Assembly (NCBI GenBank): GCA_002361625.1
Contig: DETL01000008.1
Coordinates: forward strand, 24,465 to 88,464
Direction: 5' to 3'
Source: Bacteroidales bacterium UBA3289
GTDB taxonomy: Bacteria; Bacteroidota; Bacteroidia; Bacteroidales; UBA932
DNA: 64,000 nucleotides
The notes below the pieces were generated by a model. That model did not search any database. It was not told the DNA's origin and saw only the letters and a list, made by a program, of their open reading frames with translations. Shown piece after piece: positions 50,983 through 59,983 of this stretch (position 1 is the first letter of the stretch; each line of letters starts with the position of its first letter). The position numbers were made by a program, and so were the translations under genes.

Positions 50983-52021
50983 AACCCGGCGACGCCCACT
51001 CGGTCATGGACCCGTCTTCGGCCGTATAGATCAGATAACCCTCCACCCCGTCCCGGGAAAGGACCAGCTCCCGGGCGGCATCCAGGCCGATGACCATGCA
51101 CCAGGTCGCCAGCGCATCGGCATCGGCGGCGCCGTCCGGGCTGACGATCGTGGCACTCAACAGATTATGCTGGACAGGGTATCCCGAACGCGGGTCGATG
51201 GAATGCGCATACTTGCGCCCGTCCCGGACATAATACTTGCGATAGTTTCCGGACGTGACGATCCCGCAGGCCATTCCGCCGGAGGACCAGACGCCGTCCA
51301 GTTCCGCTCCCAGCTGATCGGTTCCGTTGGTGGGGCGGTCGAAGGGACGGTCCACCCCCACGTTCCACCCCTGGCCGGAGGGATTCATCCCGTCGCACCA
51401 GATCTCCCCGATGTCCACGAGCATGTCCTTCACGCCGATGGAATACAGGTACTTCGCGACGAGGTCACAGCTGTATCCCTGCGCAATGGCATTGTAGTTC
51501 AGGACCATGGGCTTATCCGATCCGTCCAGGCGCACGTCCCGGAAGCTGAGCGAGCCGTCGGGGCGCGGCGTCATCTCCTTCCGGAGCAGGCGCATGCCGC
51601 AGGACTCCCGGATCGCGGCAACCTCCGCATCGGAGGGCATCTCCCCGGACTTGAATCCGAACCCCCAGGCGTCATAAAGAGGCCCGGCGGCAAAGTCCAG
51701 CACGCCCTCGGAAGCCTCGAACCATTGATAGGCATCTTTGTACATCTCCAGGAAAAGGCCATTCGGACGGATGGTCTCCCCGGCATTGAAGTGCGACAGG
51801 AGCGATCCCTTGTTGTACCCGGACAGCGTCGTGTCGATCCGCTGCAGGATGGCCTCCACCGAATCCCGGACCTCTTCCGGCGCCACGCGGACGCCTTTGA
51901 GATTGGCCTTCACGGCATAGACTCCTCCCTGGGCATGGCCGGAAACCTGGATATAACGGTCCCGTTCCCCGCAGGATACGGCAAGGATGAGCACAAGGAC
52001 AACCAAGATCGATTTTTTCAT
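50966..52021 (-). CDS. apbE: FAD:protein FMN transferase, lipoprotein form
   Basis: Attaches FMN to target flavoproteins outside the inner membrane, 351 residues. The signal/lipobox ILAVSC precedes the ApbE domain with VLDFAAGPLYDAWGFG, NYNAIAQGYSCDLVA, VDIGEIWCDG, AHSIDPRSGYPV and the Mg-binding SPDGAADADALATWCMVIG. The ATG at 52021 starts the signal peptide; a longer upstream frame overlaps the promoter. No Nqr or Rnf target is in the window. Confidence 0.94.
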   Translation of the reverse strand: MKKSILVVLVLILAVSCGERDRYIQVSGHAQGGVYAVKANLKGVRVAPEEVRDSVEAILQRIDTTLSGYNKGSLLSHFNAGETIRPNGLFLEMYKDAYQWFEASEGVLDFAAGPLYDAWGFGFKSGEMPSDAEVAAIRESCGMRLLRKEMTPRPDGSLSFRDVRLDGSDKPMVLNYNAIAQGYSCDLVAKYLYSIGVKDMLVDIGEIWCDGMNPSGQGWNVGVDRPFDRPTNGTDQLGAELDGVWSSGGMACGIVTSGNYRKYYVRDGRKYAHSIDPRSGYPVQHNLLSATIVSPDGAADADALATWCMVIGLDAARELVLSRDGVEGYLIYTAEDGSMTEWASPGFTLKQ

Positions 52022-52051
52022 TTCGCGCAACGTTACGGCAAGATAGTTGCA

Positions 52052-52059
52052 CAAAATTA
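52052..52059 (-). promoter_or_regulatory. -7 box TAATTTTG for apbE
   Basis: Matches TAnnTTTG, 30 bp before the apbE ATG. Confidence 0.55.
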
Positions 52060-52071
52060 AGATAAAATAAC

Positions 52072-52079
52072 GATATTTG
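52072..52079 (+). promoter_or_regulatory. Possible -7 box GATATTTG for the FISUMP lipoprotein
   Basis: One mismatch from TAnnTTTG, 24 bp before the ATG at 52104. Confidence 0.4.
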
Positions 52080-52103
52080 CAGATTGTATAAGGAAAGAAT
52101 CAT

Positions 52104-53057
52104 ATGACAAGACGCCTTTTGCCCTATATCGGACTTCTCCTCGCCGCCGTCACGCTGTTTTCCTGCAAGAAAAAGGAGGAGACCACCGAAACCAAGCCTT
52201 ACCTGTACGGGGTGAAATTCGACCTCGTAAACTTCGCCCGTCCCGGCGACACGTTCACCCTGGAGCCCTACGGCGTCTATACGACCGAGGGGGATGGCGT
52301 GGACAAACCCACCTACAAATGGAAAGTGAACACCGGTGATTTCCAGGAAGCGGACGAATTCACCCTCGTCCTCGGGGAAGCGGGCAATTACACCATCACC
52401 TGCCAGGCGTCCGATCCGGACGACAACTACTACGCCACCACCTTCTCCAAGACCGTCATCGTCATCGACCCGACCCTCGGGAAAACCCTGAACGGAACGG
52501 GGATCGAGGCGACGGACGCCCATATTACCGACGGACGCGACCAGGCCGGCGAGAACGACTATTTCTACACCCGGATCGGCGACGTGGACTGGTTCCGCAA
52601 CAACCTGGCCTACAAGGGTGCCGGACTGGCCTACGAAGAATCGGAAGTGACTTCTTATCCCATCGGCCGTTACTACACCTGGGAAGAGGCGATGATGGCC
52701 TGTCCCGAAGGCTGGAGACTCCCGACGGACGAGGAATGGGCCTCCCTGGGCACTGAAGCCGCCCCGCTCGAGGCCGACGCCTACCTGAACGACAAGCGTA
52801 TGTGGGATTACTGGCCCAACGCTCCCCGCACCAATACCACGGGGCTCGCCATCATCCCGGCCGGATATGCCCTTCCGGAGCTCACGACACCGGCTTACAA
52901 GCGCATCTACAACTACGCCGCCTTCTGGACCTCCACGACGGATCCTACCGACAGCCGTCTCGCCCGCTACTACTACATCTTTGCGGAAGAGAACGAAGTG
53001 AGGGCTACATACGGCGAAAAGGGCTCGCTGGCCCTTTCCGTACGCTGTGTAAGATAG
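52104..53057 (+). CDS. Surface lipoprotein with PKD-like and FISUMP domains
   Basis: A 317-residue lipoprotein (lipobox VTLFSC). Residues about 40-130 look like an immunoglobulin/PKD-type fold (YKWKVNTGDF, GEAGNYTITCQASDPDDN). The C-terminal half matches the Fibrobacter major paralogous (FISUMP) domain: YYTWEEAMMACPEGWRLPTD, AAFWTST and the final SVRCVR. FISUMP proteins are surface-exposed lipoproteins of unknown ligand in Bacteroidota and Fibrobacterota. Monocistronic, convergent with lolA. Confidence 0.87.
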   Translation: MTRRLLPYIGLLLAAVTLFSCKKKEETTETKPYLYGVKFDLVNFARPGDTFTLEPYGVYTTEGDGVDKPTYKWKVNTGDFQEADEFTLVLGEAGNYTITCQASDPDDNYYATTFSKTVIVIDPTLGKTLNGTGIEATDAHITDGRDQAGENDYFYTRIGDVDWFRNNLAYKGAGLAYEESEVTSYPIGRYYTWEEAMMACPEGWRLPTDEEWASLGTEAAPLEADAYLNDKRMWDYWPNAPRTNTTGLAIIPAGYALPELTTPAYKRIYNYAAFWTSTTDPTDSRLARYYYIFAEENEVRATYGEKGSLALSVRCVR

Positions 53058-53066
53058 CTGATGTCT

Positions 53067-53594
53067 TTACCGTAAATCGGTGATCACATAACTTTCAGGA
53101 AGCGATTTCTCGTCCAGCGGGAAGTCGCTTTTCCCTTGTTTGTCCCCGAAGACGATATCCTTCAGAACGAAACGGGCGGCCGTGTCATCGTCCAATAGAA
53201 GCGTGACGTCCAGGGAATTCGACGAGGAAGCATTGACCTTGAGCTTGTCCATGTAGTTCTTGTAGGAGCCGATGAACAAGGCCGGATTCGTAAAGAGGTC
53301 TTCCTTCTCCACCTTCTCGATGAGGACTTCCTCCGCCTCGCGGTCGATGCTCCAGCGGGTCGTCCCGTCGCTGCGCACCTCCAGGCCCAGGCCCGAAAGC
53401 AGGAAAGCGTTGTCCTCCACGGTGCAGTCGCCGTCGGTGACCTGCGTCATGGGCTTCCCGTCCTTGGCAAGGCTGTAGGTATAGTGGAAAAACACCCGAT
53501 GTCCCGGGACACGGTCCAGGATGGGGATTCCGCCCTGCGCGAAAGCGCTGAAGGCGAGGCTCACGGCCAGCAGGGATGTCAAGATTCTTTTCAT
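53067..53594 (-). CDS. LolA-like outer-membrane lipoprotein carrier
   Basis: A 175-residue exported protein (signal SLLAVSLAFSAFAQ). The beta-rich body with YSLAKDGKPM, WSIDREAEEVLIEK and DVTLLLDDDTAARFVLKDI matches LolA-like carriers that move lipoproteins through the periplasm. The gene overlaps the end of ftsK by 4 bp, a pairing that is common in Bacteroidota. Note that no LolB is expected in this phylum. Confidence 0.85.
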   Translation of the reverse strand: MKRILTSLLAVSLAFSAFAQGGIPILDRVPGHRVFFHYTYSLAKDGKPMTQVTDGDCTVEDNAFLLSGLGLEVRSDGTTRWSIDREAEEVLIEKVEKEDLFTNPALFIGSYKNYMDKLKVNASSSNSLDVTLLLDDDTAARFVLKDIVFGDKQGKSDFPLDEKSLPESYVITDLR

Positions 53595-56002
53595 TGTCCT
53601 CCGTTCATAAAGTGACTCAGGATCTGGTCCAGCTCGTTGAAATCCTTCACGAGGACTTCGCGCGGCTTGGATCCGTTCTGCGGACCCACGATGCCGGCGG
53701 CCTCGAGCTGGTCCATCACCCTACCTGCCTTTGCATAACCCATGCCAAGCCGGCGCTGCAGGTCGGAAGTGGAGCCCCGCTGCGAGGTGACGATGAGGCG
53801 GGCGGCCTCTTCGAAACGCTCGTCCAGCTGTTTCATGTCCACCATGCCGCCGCCGGATTCTTCACCCTCGGCCTTGGGCGGTTCGGGCAGATAGTACGGA
53901 GTATTGTAGGATTTCTGATATCCGATCTGGCTTCCCACGGACTTCGTGAGTTCCGCGATCTCGTCGTTGCCGATGAAAGCGCACTGGATGCGTTCCATCT
54001 CCACGCCGCTGTACAGGAGCATGTCGCCCCGGCCGATGAGCTTGTCGGCGCCCGGCTGGTCCAGGATGGTGGAGGAATCGATGCGGGAGGTCACGCGGAA
54101 GGCGATACGCATCGGGAAGTTCGCCTTGATGAGGCCGGTGATGACATCCACTGTCGGACGCTGGGTCGCGAGGATCACGTGCAGGCCCGCCGCACGGCCC
54201 TTCTGGGCCAGGCGGATGACGGAGGTGGTGATGCTCCGGGCGATAGCCTTGGATTCCGGACCGGCGCCCACGGACATCGTCAGGTCCGCGTACTCATCAA
54301 TCACCACGACGATGTACGGGAGGAAATGATGCCCGTCGGTAGGAAGAAGGTGACGGTCGCGGTACTTGTCATTGTACAGCTTGATGTTGTTCACGCCCGC
54401 CTTGTTCAGGAGGGAATACCGGTCGTCCATCTCCACGCACAGCGACTGGAGGACTTCCGAGGCGCTTTTGGCATTCTTGACGATGGCCTGGTCCCGCTCG
54501 TCCTGCTCGTCCGCCGCCGTGGGCAGCACGGCGAGATAATGGTTGATAAGCCGGCCATAGGCGGAGAACTCCACCATCTTCGGGTCGATGAAGACGAACT
54601 TCAGCTCCGAGGGATGTTTCGCATACAGGAGTGAGGAGACGATGACATTCAGACCCACGGACTTACCCTGCTTCGTCGCACCGGCGACAAGCAGATGCGG
54701 AGCATCCGCCAGGTCGAACACCTTCACCTTCTGAGAGATGGTATAGCCGATGGCCACGGGCAGTTCCGCCTTGCTGTTCCGGTAGGACTCGTCATTCAGG
54801 AGCTGCTTGAGCGGAACGATGGACGGGGTGTCATTGGCTACTTCGATACCCACGGAATCGGACAGGGTGACAATACGTACACCCTTTGCATTCAAGGAGA
54901 TAGCGATATCGTCCTGAAGCTGGCGGATGGCGGCGATCTTCACGCCCGGAGCGGGATACACCTTATAGAGCGTGACAGTGGGCCCCACGATAGCCGTGAC
55001 GTCACGGACCTGGATCTTGTAGCTCGCGAGGGTCGCGCGGATCTTGTTGTTGTTGCGGTTCAACTCGTCCTGCGAGGGCTCGTGCCGGGCACTGGTATAG
55101 TCGCCCAGGATGTCCAGGGGCGGGAACTGGTACTTGGGCAGTTCGTCGCGGTTGTTGATGCGCGGAAGCGGTTTCCGGACCTTCTGGTCCAGGGTGTCGT
55201 CCGTCTCCACCGTGAAGGATCCCTCTTCCTCCGCCGCCCCTTCTTCCACTTCCTCGGAAACGACGGGCTGATGGACAGGCGTCTGCCGGACCCGTACGGG
55301 CCGGGGTTCCTCGACCGGTTCGGGCTCGGGCTCCGGATCCGCGACAAACACCGGCTCCGGTTCGGGTTCCGGTTCGGGAACGACGATCGGATCCGCGTCC
55401 ACGTTCTCTTCCGCCGTCTCTTCCGTCCGGGACAGGGCCGGCAGTCCGGTCACGAAATAGAACCACAGACCGGTGAGGGCGAGGAGTGCCACCGCCGTGA
55501 CGACATAGCCGACCAGGTTGATGCTGGAATCCACCAGGGCAGCCCCGGCCCTGCCGCCGATGCCGCCGCCGAAAACGGTGTCCCAACCGGCCAGGCGGCC
55601 GATGAAGGACAGAAGCCAGGAGCCAATGAATGTGCCCGTCAGGGAAGCGACGAACCATTTCCCGAGCCGGATCCCCCGTTTCGGGAACGCCCGGCTGAGT
55701 GTCCAGGCCGCGAGAAAGGCGATCAGCCCCAGGGATGCGATGCCGAAGCTCCGCGTCACCAGGAAATGGCCCCAGCGGAAACCCAGCTTGGAGGAGGCGT
55801 TGCTCACCTGCTCCGGGCTATGGATGAGGTCCGCCTCCCCGAGGAGACTGGCGTCCTCCTGCCAAGTGAAGAAATAGGAGCCCACCGCGATGGCGGTGAA
55901 CAGCGTGAAGATACCCAGCAGGACGGCAGCGACGATCCGGTATTCGGACCGCCGCTTTTCGTCCAGTTCTGCCCAGTATGCGGATGGACTTTTCAGTTTC
56001 AT
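53591..56002 (-). CDS. ftsK: DNA translocase FtsK/SpoIIIE
   Basis: Pumps chromosome DNA through the division septum, 803 residues. Four to five membrane helices (about 22-185) are followed by an acidic Pro/Glu linker containing PEPEPEP repeats (209-232). The motor has Walker A GATKQGKS (441-448), Walker B YIVVVIDEYADL, and the RGxxAGLHVILATQRP region. The C-terminal winged-helix gamma domain includes TSDLQRRLGMGYAKAGRVMDQ. I prefer the ATG at 56002 over the upstream GTG. It overlaps the DUF4290 gene by 4 bp and lolA by 4 bp. Confidence 0.96.
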   Translation of the reverse strand: MKLKSPSAYWAELDEKRRSEYRIVAAVLLGIFTLFTAIAVGSYFFTWQEDASLLGEADLIHSPEQVSNASSKLGFRWGHFLVTRSFGIASLGLIAFLAAWTLSRAFPKRGIRLGKWFVASLTGTFIGSWLLSFIGRLAGWDTVFGGGIGGRAGAALVDSSINLVGYVVTAVALLALTGLWFYFVTGLPALSRTEETAEENVDADPIVVPEPEPEPEPVFVADPEPEPEPVEEPRPVRVRQTPVHQPVVSEEVEEGAAEEEGSFTVETDDTLDQKVRKPLPRINNRDELPKYQFPPLDILGDYTSARHEPSQDELNRNNNKIRATLASYKIQVRDVTAIVGPTVTLYKVYPAPGVKIAAIRQLQDDIAISLNAKGVRIVTLSDSVGIEVANDTPSIVPLKQLLNDESYRNSKAELPVAIGYTISQKVKVFDLADAPHLLVAGATKQGKSVGLNVIVSSLLYAKHPSELKFVFIDPKMVEFSAYGRLINHYLAVLPTAADEQDERDQAIVKNAKSASEVLQSLCVEMDDRYSLLNKAGVNNIKLYNDKYRDRHLLPTDGHHFLPYIVVVIDEYADLTMSVGAGPESKAIARSITTSVIRLAQKGRAAGLHVILATQRPTVDVITGLIKANFPMRIAFRVTSRIDSSTILDQPGADKLIGRGDMLLYSGVEMERIQCAFIGNDEIAELTKSVGSQIGYQKSYNTPYYLPEPPKAEGEESGGGMVDMKQLDERFEEAARLIVTSQRGSTSDLQRRLGMGYAKAGRVMDQLEAAGIVGPQNGSKPREVLVKDFNELDQILSHFMNGGQ

Positions 56003-56679
56003 TTCTTCTTGCCTTGCTTCTTGTAATTGATCCACTGCTTCTTGCCGCCGCCGTTGCCGCCGCCCCGGTTGAATCCGAGGTTCATGCCCGGACGGGAATA
56101 GTTCGCGTTGGCGTCGATCTTGGAGAGTTCCAGTCCTTCCGGAACCTTCACGCGGCCGCCGGAAAGACGCTCAATGTCCGCGAAGATGGTTTCGTCGGCC
56201 ACGGTGTCCTTGTTCCAGATCAGGTACTGCTGCCGCATGTAGATCGCGAGGGAACGGATCATCGCGGTCTTGACGTCACCCTCGGGTTCGGAGGCGATCA
56301 GGTCGATGATGCTTTCGATGTTGCGGCCGTAATGGCGGGCCTTGATGGGCCGGGTGTTCAGGGGAATCTTCTCCGGACGGCTGTTCACGAACTCCGGTAC
56401 CGGCGCGGGATACGGGGCGTCGATGTCCAGGTCGTAGCCGGCAATCATGTACAGATGGTCCCAGAGCTTGTGGTCGAAATTCTCCTGCTGGTGGACCTGC
56501 GGATTCAGGGTTTCCATCACTTTCACGATGGCGCGGGCCTGTTCGGACCGCTTCGTACGGTCCTCGATGGCCTTCATCTGCTCCACCATCTTCAGGACGT
56601 TCCGTCCGTACTCCGGCATGGCCAGTTTTTCGACTTCGGTATTGTAGTAAAGTTTGATCGTATTCTCGTTCGCTTCCAT
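55999..56679 (-). CDS. DUF4290-family protein
   Basis: A 226-residue soluble, mainly helical protein. The start region LYYNTEVEKLAMPEYGRNV and the NFDHKLWDHLYMIAGYDLDID segment match DUF4290, a Bacteroidota family of unknown function. The C-terminal tail is Gly/Lys-rich (NRGGGNGGGKKQW). It heads the DUF4290-ftsK-lolA unit with 4-bp overlaps, and a link to cell division is plausible by context only. Confidence 0.88.
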   Translation of the reverse strand: MEANENTIKLYYNTEVEKLAMPEYGRNVLKMVEQMKAIEDRTKRSEQARAIVKVMETLNPQVHQQENFDHKLWDHLYMIAGYDLDIDAPYPAPVPEFVNSRPEKIPLNTRPIKARHYGRNIESIIDLIASEPEGDVKTAMIRSLAIYMRQQYLIWNKDTVADETIFADIERLSGGRVKVPEGLELSKIDANANYSRPGMNLGFNRGGGNGGGKKQWINYKKQGKKK

Positions 56680-56708
56680 AGACGCTCTCTCGTTATATTA
56701 GAATCGGA

Positions 56709-56716
56709 CAAATATA
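56709..56716 (-). promoter_or_regulatory. -7 box TATATTTG for DUF4290-ftsK-lolA
   Basis: Perfect TAnnTTTG match 29 bp before the DUF4290 ATG. Confidence 0.65.
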
Positions 56717-56750
56717 AACAATTTCGAGGACAACGAGGCGAAAAAAATCA

Positions 56751-56758
56751 TATATTTG
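56751..56758 (+). promoter_or_regulatory. -7 box TATATTTG for the SusC-SusD operon
   Basis: Perfect TAnnTTTG match with a long A/T-rich leader of about 77 nt before the SusC ATG, longer than other leaders in the window and a possible place for post-transcriptional control. Confidence 0.65.
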
Positions 56759-56835
56759 CATCTATTTTTAAAGAAACCGCAAGTAAAACGACGCAGAAAC
56801 GACATACCAAATAACCATTATTAACTTATTACCTT

Positions 56836-59800
56836 ATGTTCAAAAAGCTTCAATCAGCCTTGCTGACAACCCTGCTGCTTTGCACGGCATGGGTTGCCTC
56901 CGCCCAGAACCGTACGGCTACCGGTACTGTCTCCGACAATATCGGCCCCGTCATCGGTGCGGGTGTCGTCGTGGCTGGGACCAACAACGGCGCCATCACG
57001 GACGTCAATGGTTCCTACGCGATCAACAATGTTCCCGTCGGTGCCACCATCCAGGTGAGCTGCATCGGCTATGCCACTGTCGAGTACGTATTTGACGGAA
57101 CCCCGGCAAACATCGTCCTCAAGGAAGACAGCGAACTGCTGGACGAGGTCGTCGTGACCGCCCTCGGTATCTCCCGTGAGAAGAAATCCCTGGGTTACGC
57201 GGTGCAGGACGTCAAGTCCGAAGAGCTGACCCGCGGTGGCGGCGTCACCCTCACCGACGCCCTCATGGGCAAGGTGGCCGGTCTGGCGATCAACAACTCC
57301 GCGACCGGCGCCGGCGGATCCACCCGTGTGGTCCTCCGTGGTAACTCCTCCCTCTCCGACAACAACTCCCCGCTTTATGTCGTGGACGGCGTTCCTTACG
57401 ACAACGGCGGTATGCCCGGTGCCGACCAGGCCGGTCTTTGGGGCTCCATCGACCACCAGGGCGGTGCGTTCGACATCAACCCCGAGGACATCGAGAGCGT
57501 TTCCGTGCTGAAGGGCGCGACCGCCGCGGCCCTGTACGGTTCCCGCGCCGGTAACGGTGTCATCCTCATCACCACCAAGAAGGGCGGCAAGGGTCAGGAA
57601 AAGATCGGTGTCAGCTACAGCGGCAAGTTCACCTGGTCTCCCGTCACCTACTTCCCCGCCCTGCAGAACATCTACGGCCAGGGTACCCTGGGCAAGTATG
57701 ACAAGCAGGCCACCGGTTCCTGGGGCGAAGAAATGAGCGCCTCCACCACCAAGGATAACTGGTGGGACGGTTCCTCCAAGATCTCCTATATCGGCACCGA
57801 GAATCCCTGGAAGGAATTCTACCGGACCGGTAACAGCCAGAGCAACAACGTGACCCTCGCCGGCGGCGGAAAGGACAACCCGTTCCGTCTCACCCTGGGC
57901 TACGACAACACGAACTCCGTGGTGAAGACTTCCAACATCAAGCGCACGAGCGTGGATTTCGTCACCAGCAACAAGCTCACCGACTGGCTCAAGCTGGACG
58001 TGAAGGCCAACTACGTGAACACCGCCGGTAACAACCGCCAGGCCCGTGGTGCCTACGGTTCCTCCTACGCCATCCTCACCATGCCCCGCAGCATCAAGAT
58101 CTCCGACCTCGCCGAACATTGGCTCGACGCCAACGCCGCGGCCGCCGGTGCCGGTGCCGAGGCCCAGATCAACTGGTACAAGGTGAGCCCGAACTGCCAG
58201 AACCCCTACTTCATCCAGAACAACCTGGTGAACGGCGACGTCCAGAACAAGTTCTTCGGCGTGGGCACGATCACCATCGACCTCATGAAGAACCTCACCT
58301 TCAAGGTGAAGGAAGGTCTCACCTGGGCCGGCACGACGGAAAAGAACACCCGCCTGTACGACACCTCCGGTTTCAACTGGCCGGAATTCTCCATGCGGAA
58401 GTCCACCACGATGGAAAACAACCTCGAAGGCCTCCTCTCCTACAACAACAAGTTCGGTGACTTCGACTTCGGCGCCAGCGTGGGCGGCAACATCATGCAC
58501 TACAAGAACGAGGTCCTCCGGGCCGACGCCAAGAACATCCCGTTCTCCGGCGCTTACTACATCCGGGCCGGACAGCTGGACAGCGATACCTACAACGACA
58601 TCTACGAAAAGGAAATCCAGTCCGTGTACGCTTTCGCGAACCTCGGCTACAAGAACTTCCTCTTCCTGGACGTGACCGCCCGTAACGACTGGTCCTCCAC
58701 CCTCCCGGCCGAGAACCGCAGCTACTTCTATCCGTCCGTGAGCCTCTCCTATCTCCTCACCGGCATGTTCGATGAGATGGGCGTAAGCTACAACAAGGAC
58801 ATCCTGGACTACGGTAAGATCCGCGCCTCCTGGGCCAAGGTGGGTAAGGATACCGATCCTTATCAGCTGATGACCCTGCTGGGCACCTCCAGCGGTATCA
58901 ACGACCTCAACTACATCACCTACCCGACCACCCGTGCGAACGCCAACCTGAAGCCCGAAATGGTGACTTCCTGGGAACTCGGTACCGAGTGGCACTTCTT
59001 CAAGAACCGCCTCGGCTTCGACTTCACCTACTATCACTCCAACACGGTGAACCAGGTGATGCGCATCGACCTCCCGTACTCCTCCGGCGTGCAGCGCCAG
59101 TGGATCAACGCCGGTAACATCCAGAACCAGGGTATCGAGCTCCAGCTCAACGCCGACTTCGTCCGCACCCGCGACGTCACCTTCGGCGCCACCTTCAACT
59201 TCGCCAAGAACTGGAACAAGGTGCTCGAGCTCTACCACAACGCCGAGATGGGCATCGACATGGACCGCTACTCCCTCGGTAACATCAACTTCTCCTCCAG
59301 CGGCGACGGCACCGTCTATGCCATCGAGGGCCGCGAGATCGGCACCCTGGTCGGTACTGGTTACAAGTACGACGACAAGGGCAACAAGGTCATCGGCACG
59401 AATGGTCTTCCCGTGATCGAATCCAACAAGGAGATCGCCAGCGTGGCTCCGGACTTCACCGGTTCCTTCGGCCTCAACTTCTCCTGGAAGGGCATCGCCC
59501 TCAACGCCCTGTTCTCCTTCCAGAAGGGCGGCAGCCTGTATTCCGCCACGGAGTACATGACCCTGCACAGCGGTACCGGTCTCCGCACCGCCGACCGCAG
59601 CAAGCGCGTCATCGCCGGTGTCCTGGAGGATGGTACCGTGAACAAGGAGGAAGTGACCGCTGAGAACTTCTGGAACAACATCCCGATGGAAGAGTGCGTC
59701 TATGACGCTTCCTACCTGAAGCTGAGCGAGCTTTCCCTCGGCTACAGCCTGCCCAAGAAGTTCCTGGATCGCGCTTTCGGCGGCTATGTGAACAACATCC

Positions 59801-59964
59801 GCGTTTCCGCCGTGGGTTCCAACCTCTTCTACTTCCTCAAGCACACCCCGGGAACCACCCCGGATGGCGCCCTCACGGAGAATTCCCTCATGGCTACCGC
59901 CTTCGACCTGTGCCCGTATCCGGCCACCCGCAACTTCGGCGTCGCCATCAACATCGGTTTCTAA
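56836..59964 (+). CDS. SusC-like TonB-dependent outer-membrane receptor
   Basis: Imports a nutrient across the outer membrane, 1042 residues. A signal peptide ending at VASAQ is followed by the carboxypeptidase-regulatory-like domain (about 26-95) with DNIGPVIGAGVVV, then the TonB box/plug region LLDEVVVTALGISREKKSLG. The plug and the 22-strand barrel include LTDALMGKVAGLAINN and SVSVLKGATAAALYGSRAGN. It lacks the extra N-terminal STN domain seen in sigma-regulated receptors. Codons favour GGT, CGT and AAC/AAG more than the flanking genes, which fits strong expression. Its partner SusD follows after 19 bp. Confidence 0.96.
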   Translation: MFKKLQSALLTTLLLCTAWVASAQNRTATGTVSDNIGPVIGAGVVVAGTNNGAITDVNGSYAINNVPVGATIQVSCIGYATVEYVFDGTPANIVLKEDSELLDEVVVTALGISREKKSLGYAVQDVKSEELTRGGGVTLTDALMGKVAGLAINNSATGAGGSTRVVLRGNSSLSDNNSPLYVVDGVPYDNGGMPGADQAGLWGSIDHQGGAFDINPEDIESVSVLKGATAAALYGSRAGNGVILITTKKGGKGQEKIGVSYSGKFTWSPVTYFPALQNIYGQGTLGKYDKQATGSWGEEMSASTTKDNWWDGSSKISYIGTENPWKEFYRTGNSQSNNVTLAGGGKDNPFRLTLGYDNTNSVVKTSNIKRTSVDFVTSNKLTDWLKLDVKANYVNTAGNNRQARGAYGSSYAILTMPRSIKISDLAEHWLDANAAAAGAGAEAQINWYKVSPNCQNPYFIQNNLVNGDVQNKFFGVGTITIDLMKNLTFKVKEGLTWAGTTEKNTRLYDTSGFNWPEFSMRKSTTMENNLEGLLSYNNKFGDFDFGASVGGNIMHYKNEVLRADAKNIPFSGAYYIRAGQLDSDTYNDIYEKEIQSVYAFANLGYKNFLFLDVTARNDWSSTLPAENRSYFYPSVSLSYLLTGMFDEMGVSYNKDILDYGKIRASWAKVGKDTDPYQLMTLLGTSSGINDLNYITYPTTRANANLKPEMVTSWELGTEWHFFKNRLGFDFTYYHSNTVNQVMRIDLPYSSGVQRQWINAGNIQNQGIELQLNADFVRTRDVTFGATFNFAKNWNKVLELYHNAEMGIDMDRYSLGNINFSSSGDGTVYAIEGREIGTLVGTGYKYDDKGNKVIGTNGLPVIESNKEIASVAPDFTGSFGLNFSWKGIALNALFSFQKGGSLYSATEYMTLHSGTGLRTADRSKRVIAGVLEDGTVNKEEVTAENFWNNIPMEECVYDASYLKLSELSLGYSLPKKFLDRAFGGYVNNIRVSAVGSNLFYFLKHTPGTTPDGALTENSLMATAFDLCPYPATRNFGVAINIGF

Positions 59965-59983
59965 TTAAAGGGAGAACTTGAAT

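Noticed and set aside
56854..59844. A long open frame on the minus strand opposite the SusC gene (996 codons)
   Set aside because: It is the mirror frame of a strongly biased GC-rich gene; the translation is Val/Gly/Glu-rich with no domain, no promoter and no start context.
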